A stretch of DNA of 64,000 bases. Source: CALDTK01 sp965215115. GTDB lineage: Bacteria > Bacteroidota > Bacteroidia > Chitinophagales > Saprospiraceae. The DNA is taken from the NCBI GenBank assembly GCA_965215115.1, contig OZ244050.1, positions 4,960,001 through 5,024,000 on the forward strand, in the 5' to 3' direction. Within the stretch, counting starts at the first letter, position 1. Every line of letters begins with the position of its first letter. The notes under the pieces were generated by a model, which saw nothing but the letters and a program-made list of their open reading frames with translations, searched no databases and was not told the DNA's origin. The position numbers and the translations under genes are program-made. This document shows positions 33,505-42,742 of the stretch, piece by piece.

Positions 33505-34287
33505 ATGATGGTAAGATTACTCCGTCTCTGCGTTTTCGTCCTGTTGGCGGCCGCGTCCTCCGAGGTGCTCGTCGCCCAGGAGACCCTGTTTCCACGCAGC
33601 AACCAGTCCGTCGATGTTGGCATCGTCTACGACCGCGAGGCTACCGGAACGCTGGGCATCCACACCAACGGTGCCTACGCCGGCTTTACGGTCGGCAAGT
33701 TGAAGACCTACTACAAGACCTCGTACTACGGGGGTAGCATCGGGGTCATCAAGCACCCCCGCGAGGCGAAGACCTCCGAGCGTTCGGTGCAGTTCGGCCA
33801 GAACTCCGGCAGCTTCGTGTACGGCAAGCAGAACAACCTCATCCCCGTCAGGGCATTCAAGGGCTGGAAGCGCTACTACTCTGGGAAGGATCGCCGCCGG
33901 GGCGTGGCCGTGGGCACGAGCTTCGACGTCGGCGTCACCGCGGGCATCGTCAAGCCCTACGTCCTGGAGATCACCGGCGACGTGAACCCCAACGCACAGT
34001 TCTTCACCTACGACGAGAACCCGCAGGGCTTCCTCGAGCGCGAGCGAATCAACGGGACGGGCGGCCTGAAGCGCGGGTGGAGCGACGCCTCCATCGTGCC
34101 CGGCGTCAACGCGCGGGCCGCGGTCCACCTCGACTGGGGCGCCTTCGATGAGTTCGTCAAGGCCATGGAGGTCGGCATCATGGTGGATGCCTTCCCGAAG
34201 GCAATCCCGATGCTGATCGACCCGGCCGACAACACGCCACTGTTCGTGAATTTCTTCGTGAGCGTGCACTTAGGCAAGCGCCGCTAG
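33505..34287 (+). CDS. Hypothetical secreted or outer-membrane protein
   Basis: 260 residues from the ATG at 33505 with a signal peptide (MMVRLLRLCVFVLLAAASSEVLVAQ). Alternating beta-strand pattern with aromatic residues (SVDVGIVYDREATGTLGIHTNGAYAGFTVG) and a terminal beta strand (FVNFFVSVHLGKRR) suggest a small outer-membrane barrel. Function unknown. Confidence 0.7.
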   Translation: MMVRLLRLCVFVLLAAASSEVLVAQETLFPRSNQSVDVGIVYDREATGTLGIHTNGAYAGFTVGKLKTYYKTSYYGGSIGVIKHPREAKTSERSVQFGQNSGSFVYGKQNNLIPVRAFKGWKRYYSGKDRRRGVAVGTSFDVGVTAGIVKPYVLEITGDVNPNAQFFTYDENPQGFLERERINGTGGLKRGWSDASIVPGVNARAAVHLDWGAFDEFVKAMEVGIMVDAFPKAIPMLIDPADNTPLFVNFFVSVHLGKRR

Positions 34288-34381
34288 TACCTAGCGGCCG
34301 CCGGGAGCGCGTAGGTCGCTCCTCTGTAAACGGCCGGGCTGGCGCGCAACAGCCGCCGGGGTGGCCGGTTGATCTTCTCAC

Positions 34382-35293
34382 ATGGTCGAACTACCCATCG
34401 TCTCGTCGGACTCGGCGACCGCGGACGTATCCCACGTCACCGAAGCGACCCCTGCGCGGGTACGCAAGCCGGATTGGCTCCGCGTCAAGCTGCCCATCGG
34501 CGAGGACTACAAGCGGGTCCGTCGCCTCGTCGACGAGTACAAACTCAACACGATCTGCCAGAGTGGCAACTGCCCGAACATGGGCGAGTGCTGGGGGGCC
34601 GGTACGGCCACCTTCATGATCCTCGGCAATACCTGCACCCGGTCGTGTAGCTTCTGTGCCGTAAAGACCGGGCGCCCCAACGAGTACGACGAGGACGAAC
34701 CCCGCCGCGTCGCCGAGGCCATCGACCTAATGGGCGTCAAACACGCCGTGATCACGAGCGTCAACCGGGACGAGCTCAAAGACCGCGGCGCGGAGATCTG
34801 GTACCAGACCGTACGTCTCGTCAAGGAGCGCACGCCCCGTACGACCATCGAGACCCTCATCCCGGACACGCGCGGCAACTGGGATGCGCTCAGCCGCATG
34901 ATCGCGGGTGGTCAAGAAGTCGTGAGCCACAACATGGAGACCGTCGAGCGGCTCTACCGCAAGGTCCGACCACAGGCGCGCTACGCCCGTTCGCTACAGC
35001 AGATCGAGCGGACCAAGGCGGCCGGCAAACGAACGAAGAGCGGCATCATGGTGGGCCTCGGGGAGACACCCGACGAGGTGTACGCCATCATGCGCGACCT
35101 GCATCAGCACGGCTGCGACGTCTTGACGATAGGGCAGTACTTACAGCCGACCAAGATGCACATCGAGGTGGCGGAATTCGTGACCCCGGCCCAGTTCGCC
35201 GAGTACAAAGTGGTCGGCCAGGAGATCGGGATCGCCTTCGTGGAGTCGGGACCTTTAGTGCGCTCGAGCTACCACGCTGAGCGGCACCTGTGA
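34382..35293 (+). CDS. lipA: Lipoyl synthase
   Basis: 303 residues. Radical-SAM enzyme that inserts two sulfurs into octanoyl groups of lipoyl domains. Both clusters are visible: auxiliary C-x4-C-x5-C (CQSGNCPNMGEC) and radical-SAM C-x3-C-x2-C (CTRSCSFC), plus the C-terminal RSSY motif (VRSSYHAE). No lipB next to it. Confidence 0.95.
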   Translation: MVELPIVSSDSATADVSHVTEATPARVRKPDWLRVKLPIGEDYKRVRRLVDEYKLNTICQSGNCPNMGECWGAGTATFMILGNTCTRSCSFCAVKTGRPNEYDEDEPRRVAEAIDLMGVKHAVITSVNRDELKDRGAEIWYQTVRLVKERTPRTTIETLIPDTRGNWDALSRMIAGGQEVVSHNMETVERLYRKVRPQARYARSLQQIERTKAAGKRTKSGIMVGLGETPDEVYAIMRDLHQHGCDVLTIGQYLQPTKMHIEVAEFVTPAQFAEYKVVGQEIGIAFVESGPLVRSSYHAERHL

Positions 35294-35336
35294 TTCGGCC
35301 GAGCTTCCGTATCGACAGCCACGGCGCGGGCCACGC

Positions 35337-36533
35337 CTAGCGACTTCCGTCGATGGCGAACTTGAGTTTGCGATAGATTTCGGTGTTTTCGTAAATGCCC
35401 GAAAACGCCTCCGCCCCGGGGCCCTCCGCGAAGACCGGCACCATCGTCGCGGTGTGGTAGTCGCTCGTAAAATCGTAGATCATCGCCTCGGGCGTCGAGC
35501 CGTTGTTGACCGCGAAGCCCCCCGTCTCGTGATCCGCAGTGATGACGACGAGGGTGTTGCCGTGGGCGGCGGCCCAGTCGAGGACCACGTCGATGGTTCG
35601 AGAGAAGTCCTTGACCTCGTTGACGATGTAGTCGCCCTTGTTGGCGTGGCCGCCCCAGTCGATCTGCGACCCTTCGATCATGAGGAAGAACCCCTGCGCC
35701 AGGGTGTCGCGCTCGTCGAGGTAGTCGAGGGCCATCTTGCTGGCGGGCGCGAGGTAGGTGCGGCCCTGGTCGGCGGGCAGGGGGTCGTTGTCGGCGGTGA
35801 AGTAGCCGTAGGTCGTTTTGGCGGAAGCCGTCAACTGCTCTAGGGTCTTGTCGAAGTAGCTCTCCACTACCCGCCCGCGACCGGTCATCTCGGCGACGAG
35901 GTTGCGGCCATCCTCGCGCTGCTGGAAGAACTTCTGCCCGCCGCCGATGAAGAAGTCCACCTCGGCGCCGACGAGCTGCTCGGCGATATTCTCGTAGCTA
36001 CCGCGCAGCGCCTCGTGGGCGAAGAAGGACGCGGGCGTCGCGTGGACGATCGTCGAGGTGACCACGAGTCCCGTGGGCATCCCCAGGCCGTGGGCGTACT
36101 CGAGGATCGTCGGGCAGGGCGAACCGTCGGGCTTGACGCCGATGGCCCCGTTGTAGGTCTTCTCGCCGCAACTGAATGCCGTGGCCCCGGCGGCGCTGTC
36201 GGTGACGAGGTTGTCCGAACTGCCCGGTTTGTGCAAGCCGACGACGCTCATGCGCTCGAAGGCGATCTTGTTGCCGTTGGCGAACATCCCCGCCGAGAGC
36301 TGGCTCAGTCCCATGCCGTCGCCGACCATGAAGATCACGTTGAGCGGCTTCGGGATGGGCATCGCCTGCCCCGCCGTGGTGGCCGCGGTCGTCGTCGTCG
36401 TTCGCAGCGGGCTGTCATCGGTGACGCGGGCGGCGGTGCTGGCCTGTTGTTGACACGCGCTAGAGAAGATGGCGAGTGCCCCGAGGAAGATAACGCGTCG
36501 GAAGGAAGCTTTGTCGAGGTTGCGGTCGGTCAT
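35337..36533 (-). CDS. Alkaline phosphatase (PhoA-type lipoprotein)
   Basis: 398 residues. Lipobox in FLGALAIFSSAC. Metal and catalytic motifs: NVIFMVGDGMG, nucleophile Ser in TDSAAGATAF, MIEGSQIDWGGHAN and ITADHETGGF. Releases phosphate from monoesters in the periplasm. Its ATG overlaps the dprA stop (ATGA), so the two genes are coupled. Confidence 0.92.
   Translation of the reverse strand: MTDRNLDKASFRRVIFLGALAIFSSACQQQASTAARVTDDSPLRTTTTTAATTAGQAMPIPKPLNVIFMVGDGMGLSQLSAGMFANGNKIAFERMSVVGLHKPGSSDNLVTDSAAGATAFSCGEKTYNGAIGVKPDGSPCPTILEYAHGLGMPTGLVVTSTIVHATPASFFAHEALRGSYENIAEQLVGAEVDFFIGGGQKFFQQREDGRNLVAEMTGRGRVVESYFDKTLEQLTASAKTTYGYFTADNDPLPADQGRTYLAPASKMALDYLDERDTLAQGFFLMIEGSQIDWGGHANKGDYIVNEVKDFSRTIDVVLDWAAAHGNTLVVITADHETGGFAVNNGSTPEAMIYDFTSDYHTATMVPVFAEGPGAEAFSGIYENTEIYRKLKFAIDGSR
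35816..35829 (+). repeat. TTTT-minihairpin repeat, copy 24
   Basis: Stem GGC/GCC, loop GGAA. In the alkaline phosphatase gene, antisense. Confidence 0.85.
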
Positions 36534-37636
36534 GACAAGGTGTATCTCTTCCCGGGCAGGGCACGGACCACACCCCGGAACTCGAGTTCGAGCAATGTGC
36601 TCGCAAGTTGACCACTCTCCAGCGAAGCGCGGTGTGAAATCGTGTCGATGTCCATGTTAATCTCCTGCTGCAACAGCGAGACCACCGACTGTTCGATGGG
36701 ACTAAAACTCTCGAGCTGCAGTTGCTGCGCCGCTTCCGCCCCACCCGACTTTCGTCCGTCGTGCTCCCACCCCAGGTGGTAGGCGATGTCCTTCGCGCAA
36801 TCGAGCAGGGACGCGCGCTGTGACTTGATGAGGAGGTTGCACCCGCGGCTCATCGCATCGGAGGTCCGGCCGGGCACGGCGAAGAGCGCCCGGTTGTAGC
36901 CCTCGCACAGCTTGGCGGTGATCATGGACCCGCCCTCCTCGGCGCTCTCGATGACGACCACGGCGTCGGCGAGCCCGGCGATCACGCGGTTGCGTTGCGG
37001 AAAGAACTCCCGGCGCGAGCGCATCCCGCTGGGGTACTCCGTGACGAGGGCGCCGTCGCGGAGCATCTCGACGGCGGTGCCCTTGTGGCCCGAGGGGTAG
37101 ATCTCCCCGAGGCCGTGCGCGAGCACCCCGAAGGTGGGCAAGCCGCGGGCGAGGGCCGCCCTGTGCGCGACGATGTCCACGCCGTAGGCCAGGCCACTGA
37201 TCACGGTGGCGCGGTAGGTCTGGAGCTCCTCGACGAGCCTCTCGCAGGCGGCGACCCCGTGCGGCGTCGGCTTGCGCGTACCGACGATGGCGACCGTGCG
37301 CTGGGGGGAAAGCCCGGCGTTGCCACGTTTGTACAGCACCACCGGCGCGTCCGCGAGCTCATCGAGCCGCCGCGGGTACGCGTCGTCGAGGCAGTCGACG
37401 ACCTCGATCTCGTGTCGCTCGACGAAGCGGGCTTCCTTCTCGGCTGCCGCCAAAACCCGACCGTCCAGGAGTTGGTCGATGGCCGCCTGGGGGATCTTGA
37501 GTCGCGTGTACGTGGCGCTGTCCAACTCGAAGCAGGCCCGGAAGCTGCCCGCCGCGGCGAGGAGCTTCCGGGCGCGGATCGGGCCGACGCCGTGCAAATA
37601 GCTGAGCGCTATGGCGTAGAGTTGTTCGTCTTTCAT
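36530..37636 (-). CDS. dprA: DNA processing protein DprA/Smf
   Basis: 368 residues, full length. Domain order: N-terminal HhH/SAM-like (LSYLHGVGPIRARKLL), Rossmann-like DprA core (VAIVGTRKPTPHGV, ISGLAYGVDIVAHRAAL, SRREFFPQRNRVIAGLADAVVVIESAEEGGSMITAKL) and C-terminal winged helix. It loads RecA on incoming single-stranded DNA in natural transformation. Its presence fits, but does not prove, an uptake-signal role for the repeated minihairpin. Confidence 0.93.
   Translation of the reverse strand: MKDEQLYAIALSYLHGVGPIRARKLLAAAGSFRACFELDSATYTRLKIPQAAIDQLLDGRVLAAAEKEARFVERHEIEVVDCLDDAYPRRLDELADAPVVLYKRGNAGLSPQRTVAIVGTRKPTPHGVAACERLVEELQTYRATVISGLAYGVDIVAHRAALARGLPTFGVLAHGLGEIYPSGHKGTAVEMLRDGALVTEYPSGMRSRREFFPQRNRVIAGLADAVVVIESAEEGGSMITAKLCEGYNRALFAVPGRTSDAMSRGCNLLIKSQRASLLDCAKDIAYHLGWEHDGRKSGGAEAAQQLQLESFSPIEQSVVSLLQQEINMDIDTISHRASLESGQLASTLLELEFRGVVRALPGKRYTLS
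37442..37455 (-). repeat. TTTT-minihairpin repeat, copy 25
   Basis: Stem GGC/GCC, loop GGCA. In dprA, sense. Confidence 0.8.
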
Positions 37637-37710
37637 TTCGATTCGCAGGAGCCACGGGGAGCTCTTGGAAGCGCAATGTAAAACAAATTGTTCTGTAAGC
37701 GCGTCGCGAT

Positions 37711-40700
37711 TTATCGCGTCAGCTGGAGGTAGCCGCTTCGGGACTCCCCGTTGCCGAGGTCGATGACGTAGAAATACGTGCCCTCGTCCAGTGGGCGGCC
37801 CCCGACCTCGCCCCGCCAGTCGTTGCCGTAGTCGCGGAACTCGATCAGCAAGTTGCCCGAGCGGTTGAAGACCGAGATCTGGTGCTCGGGGTACTGCCCG
37901 AGGCCCAGGACGGTAAACTCCTCGTTGACGCCGTCGCCGTTGGGGCTCATCCCGTTGTAGATCAGGAGCTCGTCGCAGTAGACCATGAGCTCGACGGTGG
38001 TCGAGTCGCAGACATCGCCCTGGCAGACCTCGTAGGTGAAGATGTCCTTCGCGCAGTCGCCGCCGTAGTGGAGGTACTCGATGGCGGAGTTGCCGACCAC
38101 CTGCGCGCGCCCGAAGAAGGGCTCACTCACGAGGCTCAGGCTCAGCGGCTCGTCGGCGAGCCCATCGTTGCGCAACACCTCGAGCACCTTGAACTGACCG
38201 AACTCCAGGGTGTCGCGGTCGGCGACGACGTCGAGCTCGCGGCGGGCCGTGCTCCGGAGCTGTAGCGTGATCGAATCCACGCCGCCGTCGAGGTAGGTGC
38301 GCCGTACGCAGATGCGCTCCTCGCCGGCCTCGTAGGCCTGGAGCGTGAGACACTCCCCCTCCCACGCCACGGCGACCAGCTCGCCACTGGCACCCTTGCA
38401 GTCGTTCGTGACCCCGACCACGATACCGTCCTTGCGCGCGGCCGGGAGGCAATACCTCCGGGGCTCACCGACGGTGAGCTCGAGGGTCTCGCGTCGGTTG
38501 GCGACCCGCGCCTTCGTGACGCCGATCGCGATCGAGTCCGCGCAAGCGCTGCCGGAGTTGGCGCCGCGGGTGACGCGCACGACGTGGTTGCCCTCGGTGA
38601 GGCCCACCGCGTAGGCGTCGGACGTGCGTTCGTAGAGGAACTCGACGGGTCCCCAGGTCCCGTCGGCGCGCTGGCCGAAGAGCCGGTCGGCTACGTCCGG
38701 TCCGTCGACGCTCACCTCGGTGGCGGAGGCCGCGAAGGACGCTTCCGCAAAAACCACCCGCGCCGCGGACGCTACGTCGCCGTTGCTCACGTGCACGGTT
38801 TTGCCGGAAGGCGTACGGAGCGCCTGGTACGCCGCAGTCGCGGGGTAGGTCCGGAAGGTCGGGCGCTTGACCCGCGTGACCTTGCTTACGACTGCGCCGT
38901 CGACGCTAAGCTCGTCGGTCTCGGGGTCGAATCCGGCGGGCAGGATGAACGACGCCTCCGCGGTGCCGATGGGCACGATGCGCTCGGCGTCCCCGTTAAC
39001 CCAGAGGTCCAGCCCGCAGGACACCTCCGCGGTCCCCACCGCGATGACGACGTCCACGCAGTCTCCGGCCGGGCCACAGGCCTCGAAGGTGATCTCGATC
39101 GGCCGGGGCAGCGGTCGCTTGGCCGAGAACACGAGGGCCGTACTGTCGCCGGAGTACCCGACCATCAGATCTTCCTTCTTCCAGATGTTCGGCCCGCTCC
39201 TCGCCATCAGGTCCTGGTGCTTCCAGGTGTCGGTCCGCAGCGCGTAGCCGGTCGGGACTTTGGTACGGGCGAGGGGCATCACGAAGTCGTCCCCGAGCTC
39301 GATGGTGATGGTGCCGCCCGGGATGATCACGCGGGGCTTACACTTGAGCTCGGCGTCGATCGTGGCCTTGCACGACGCCGAGGCCACGCTCACCGTACTG
39401 GTCCCGACGCGCAGGTACAGCTCGCCGTAGGTGCTGAGCGTGGTCTGCGTTGGCTGGAGGCTCAGGGTCTGCTGGGCGGCCGTGCGCAACACGAGCTCTC
39501 CGATGCCCGGGCCGGCGGCGATCAACTGGTTGTTGGCCCAGTCGACGTAGATGTCGAAGCCGGACTTGCGGAGCTGGGCTACGATGGCCTGGAGGCTGCC
39601 CGTCGAGCCGGTGGCCTTCGCGACCCCGACCCAGGAAGCCACCGTGTAGGTGCCCGTGAGTCCGCGATCGGCTACCTGGCTCAGGCTGTACACCGCGCCC
39701 GGGCGGGACCCGGTGGCCCTGGACAGCGACGTTGCGGTGCCGCTCGTAGCATATGTCTGCAGGCCCGGGCGAGTGAGCCCGAGGGGCACGGTCTGCGGGT
39801 CGCAGCTTTCCGAATTCACGAGGAGCTTCGCACTGGCGACCAGCGGCGCGCAGGCGTAAGCCACCGCGCGGACGACGTACACCCGTTCGCGGCGTTGGTC
39901 TCCGGTGACCCGCGAGAACAGCAAGGTCCGCGTCTCGGCCTTCGCGAAGGTGGCCACGTAGCCCGTGCCGAGCTGGGTCCACGTCACGCCCGCCGGCACG
40001 GTGTAGCCCTCGAGGTCGGCGAGGTAGAGCGGCTCCCCGACCTCTATGTCTCTGTTGAGGGTGTCGCGGAGGGTCTTCTGGGCGCTCGGCTCGACGACCG
40101 TAACGCGGGAGGTATCGGCGCAGCCCGCGGCGTTAGACGCGACGAGGGTATAGCGTTTTGGCGAAAGCCCGGCCGGCAGCTGGAGGGCCCAGCCCCGTGA
40201 CCCGTTGACGATGACGGGCTTTAGGTCGAGCAGCGTGTTGGTGGCCAGGTGGCGCATGCGCAGCCGCGTGGGCTCCTGCGTGAAATCCTCGACCTCGAAG
40301 AGATTTTGCGCGGGCAGGACGCTGACCTTGGCCCCCGGATCGGTGGCGCGGATCAGGTCGGCGGCCTGCGCGAGGGTGCCCGCGTGTCTGTTGGAGATGA
40401 CGAGCTTTCCGGCGGCCTCGTAGCGCTCGATGCGCCAGCCGTCGTCGGTATAGTTGGCCGGCAGTCCCCGCAGCGAGAACTTGGCCACCTTGTAGGGGTC
40501 ACAGCCCTGGCTCGGGGTCGCGAGGGTCTGGCCGTTGAGCGTGTAGGTGAGGCTCGTGACGAGCGTGCGGGCGCCGGCGATACAGAGCGATGGCTGGCCC
40601 GTGATCGTTGCCGGGATTTCGTAGCCGGCTTTCGCCAAAACCTCGAACGAGCAGGCGTTGCTGGCCGGGATGCGGACCAAGGTGGTGTCGAAGACACTCC

Positions 40701-42528
40701 GGTCGAGGAGCCTGTACTCGTGGATGACCGTGATGGTCTTCGCGGCGTAGGCCTCCGTGGGGCGCGTCACCTCGTAGCAGTTCGAACCGGTGGGCTTGAG
40801 CGTGAGCGGGCCGGTGTTGTCGATCAGGCGCGAACTGAGGATCGGGGACTGCACCTGCAGCACGTTCGTGAGGCACACGCTGCCGGTACTCGGCGCCAGG
40901 ACCGTGTCTTTCTTCGGCAGGGCCAGCACCTGGAGGCTCGCCGGGCGGCAGGAGCCCCCCTCGCAGACCTCGAGGCAGGGCGCGGCTACCCCGGCCCACT
41001 GTCCGGTGGTTTGGGCGCTGAGGCACACCTCGCCATTCGGCGCTTTGTTGTTGTCCATCTTGATCGTCGCGGGGACCTGGCCACCGCACCACTTGACGGT
41101 CGCGTTGCCGGTGGCGGTAAGGCATTCACTGGTTTTGCCGTAAGGCGAAACCACCATCACGATCCGCCGGGCGCAGTCGCGGACCTCGACGCGGATCGAC
41201 TCCCGCTGTTCGCAGCCGCCCGCCGTCTTGGTCGTGACGGTAAGCGTGGTCGATTCGGTGAGCGTGATCTTCGGCGAGGCGCACTCGCGACAGCTGAACA
41301 CGGCATTGCCAGACCAGGCGTAAGCGACCTTGGCGCTGGTGGCCGTGGAGGCCGTGAGCGTGAACGCCTCCGCTGCGCAAGCCTCGCGCGCGCCGGTGAC
41401 GGTGGTGAGCGGGCAGTTGCTCAGCAGCGCAACGTCGCTGTCGTCCTCGTCGAGCGCGCGCGGGAGGCGGCGACCGCCGTCGACGACGGCGTCGTTGCTC
41501 GGGTCTTCGTCGGGGGTCGAATCAATGTCATCGAGGGGCTTGGTCCCCGAGTAAAAGGCGGAGACCTCGGCGAAGACGCGGTAGTCCTCGGTGGTGCCGC
41601 CGGGCACGGTCTCGAGCTCGAACGTGATCCGCGCGGAGTCGCCGGGGTTGATCACCTGGCGGTAGGTGCGCCGCATCCGGTCCGGTGAGATCTGCCAATC
41701 CTTGGCGCCGGCTTGATCGGCGAGCCGCAGGTAGGCACTCGTCGTGAGGTAGTAATCCGTGCTGCTCACCGGGCCGCTGCCCTCGTTGAAGAGCGTGAGG
41801 GTCATCGCGTAGTTGTTCGCGCCCCGCGGGCTGGCCCCGAAGGCGAGTAGGAGCGCCACGTCGGCGGCGCAGGGCTGGCGCTCGATGACGACCGGACAGC
41901 AGTTGCCCGCGCTACAGGTCTCGCCGTCGACCGCGAACCGGTACGCGCCGCTGCCCTGCGGGTGGAGCGTGTCGGACTTCGCGTACAGCAGGGCGGTGTC
42001 GTTGCGGTACCAGATGTAGGTCTTGCGACCGCTCGGCGCGCGCAGGACGGCTGTCTGCCCGCAGTCCACCTTGATCGGAATGCTGAGGCACACCTCGTGC
42101 TGGTCGTCTTCGTGGCTGAGTCCATTGCCGGGGGCGGAGTCCCAGTCGGGTCCGTCGGCCTTGGTCAGCTCGGCGGTGAGGACGTGGACGCCCCCCACGT
42201 TGGGCTGCACGACGACCTCGAGGCTGTCGCGTTGGCCGGGGGCGAGCGTGGGGACGGTCCACTCCTGGCGCGCCTCGTCGAAGGAGCGTGGTTTGTCGAG
42301 GTAGTCGACGTAGAACAGCCCGGGACTCATGCGCAAGTGGACCACCGACCCCTTCCGGGTGCCGGTCCCTTCGTTGAGGAGGTACACCTTCGCGGTGATG
42401 GCCTGATCCGCGCGGGCGACTCCGCCGGCGAGGGTCACGCGTACGGAAAGGTCCGCCTGTGCGCTCGCGAGTTGGACGCAGCACGAGAGGCAGAACAGGA
42501 GGCCACTACGGATAAGATTCGAGGACAT
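37711..42528 (-). CDS. Giant T9SS type B (gliding-motility-associated C-terminal domain) surface protein
   Basis: 1605 residues from the ATG at 42528 (signal peptide LIRSGLLFCLSCCVQLASAQ; an upstream ATG at 42573 adds only 15 residues). Many beta-sandwich/DUF11-like modules, the first starting RVTLAGGVARADQAITAKVYLLNEG. Ends in a CHU_C/type B sorting domain: YNGMSPNGDGVNEEFTV ... HQISVFNRSGNLLIE ... GTYFYVIDLGNG. Cysteine-rich patches (CSAGNCCP, CEGGSC) suggest disulfides. Likely surface adhesin or motility-associated. Five minihairpin copies fall in its codons. Confidence 0.88.
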   Translation of the reverse strand: MSSNLIRSGLLFCLSCCVQLASAQADLSVRVTLAGGVARADQAITAKVYLLNEGTGTRKGSVVHLRMSPGLFYVDYLDKPRSFDEARQEWTVPTLAPGQRDSLEVVVQPNVGGVHVLTAELTKADGPDWDSAPGNGLSHEDDQHEVCLSIPIKVDCGQTAVLRAPSGRKTYIWYRNDTALLYAKSDTLHPQGSGAYRFAVDGETCSAGNCCPVVIERQPCAADVALLLAFGASPRGANNYAMTLTLFNEGSGPVSSTDYYLTTSAYLRLADQAGAKDWQISPDRMRRTYRQVINPGDSARITFELETVPGGTTEDYRVFAEVSAFYSGTKPLDDIDSTPDEDPSNDAVVDGGRRLPRALDEDDSDVALLSNCPLTTVTGAREACAAEAFTLTASTATSAKVAYAWSGNAVFSCRECASPKITLTESTTLTVTTKTAGGCEQRESIRVEVRDCARRIVMVVSPYGKTSECLTATGNATVKWCGGQVPATIKMDNNKAPNGEVCLSAQTTGQWAGVAAPCLEVCEGGSCRPASLQVLALPKKDTVLAPSTGSVCLTNVLQVQSPILSSRLIDNTGPLTLKPTGSNCYEVTRPTEAYAAKTITVIHEYRLLDRSVFDTTLVRIPASNACSFEVLAKAGYEIPATITGQPSLCIAGARTLVTSLTYTLNGQTLATPSQGCDPYKVAKFSLRGLPANYTDDGWRIERYEAAGKLVISNRHAGTLAQAADLIRATDPGAKVSVLPAQNLFEVEDFTQEPTRLRMRHLATNTLLDLKPVIVNGSRGWALQLPAGLSPKRYTLVASNAAGCADTSRVTVVEPSAQKTLRDTLNRDIEVGEPLYLADLEGYTVPAGVTWTQLGTGYVATFAKAETRTLLFSRVTGDQRRERVYVVRAVAYACAPLVASAKLLVNSESCDPQTVPLGLTRPGLQTYATSGTATSLSRATGSRPGAVYSLSQVADRGLTGTYTVASWVGVAKATGSTGSLQAIVAQLRKSGFDIYVDWANNQLIAAGPGIGELVLRTAAQQTLSLQPTQTTLSTYGELYLRVGTSTVSVASASCKATIDAELKCKPRVIIPGGTITIELGDDFVMPLARTKVPTGYALRTDTWKHQDLMARSGPNIWKKEDLMVGYSGDSTALVFSAKRPLPRPIEITFEACGPAGDCVDVVIAVGTAEVSCGLDLWVNGDAERIVPIGTAEASFILPAGFDPETDELSVDGAVVSKVTRVKRPTFRTYPATAAYQALRTPSGKTVHVSNGDVASAARVVFAEASFAASATEVSVDGPDVADRLFGQRADGTWGPVEFLYERTSDAYAVGLTEGNHVVRVTRGANSGSACADSIAIGVTKARVANRRETLELTVGEPRRYCLPAARKDGIVVGVTNDCKGASGELVAVAWEGECLTLQAYEAGEERICVRRTYLDGGVDSITLQLRSTARRELDVVADRDTLEFGQFKVLEVLRNDGLADEPLSLSLVSEPFFGRAQVVGNSAIEYLHYGGDCAKDIFTYEVCQGDVCDSTTVELMVYCDELLIYNGMSPNGDGVNEEFTVLGLGQYPEHQISVFNRSGNLLIEFRDYGNDWRGEVGGRPLDEGTYFYVIDLGNGESRSGYLQLTR
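38740..38753 (-). repeat. TTTT-minihairpin repeat, copy 26 (weak)
   Basis: Stem TGC/GCG (wobble), loop GGAA. In the type B T9SS gene, sense. Confidence 0.5.
38799..38812 (+). repeat. TTTT-minihairpin repeat, copy 27
   Basis: Stem GCC/GGC, loop GGAA. In the type B T9SS gene, antisense. Confidence 0.85.
40156..40169 (+). repeat. TTTT-minihairpin repeat, copy 28
   Basis: Consensus. In the type B T9SS gene, antisense. Confidence 0.9.
40627..40640 (-). repeat. TTTT-minihairpin repeat, copy 29
   Basis: Consensus. In the type B T9SS gene, sense. Confidence 0.9.
41133..41146 (+). repeat. TTTT-minihairpin repeat, copy 30
   Basis: Stem GCC/GGC, loop GTAA. In the type B T9SS gene, antisense. Confidence 0.85.
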
Positions 42529-42714
42529 AAGCGGCGCGCTTCCGGAAACGAGAGGACCACGTTCGCACGGCAAGGATGGTGCCTAGTCTGGGGCCCGGCC
42601 AGGGGGGCTCCGAGCGGTGACGCGCGCGCTGGCCCGTACCCACGGACACGGGTGCCGAGTGCGCCGGCGCGGGGGGCGCTTCTGGAAATGGCGTGAACTC
42701 CCCCGCCAAACGGC

Positions 42715-42722
42715 TACATTTC
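42715..42722 (+). promoter_or_regulatory. Candidate -7 box (TACATTTC)
   Basis: One mismatch from TAnnTTTG, 20 bases before the esterase ATG at 42743. Confidence 0.4.
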
Positions 42723-42742
42723 GCCGTCGGGAAGTTTTACCT

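Noticed and set aside
38584..40200. Long plus-strand open frame opposite the type B T9SS gene
   Set aside because: Antisense shadow; no family motif, composition typical of GC-rich opposite-frame translation.
40305..40318. TTTTGCGCGGGCAG as a minihairpin copy
   Set aside because: No stem complementarity and no G..A loop.
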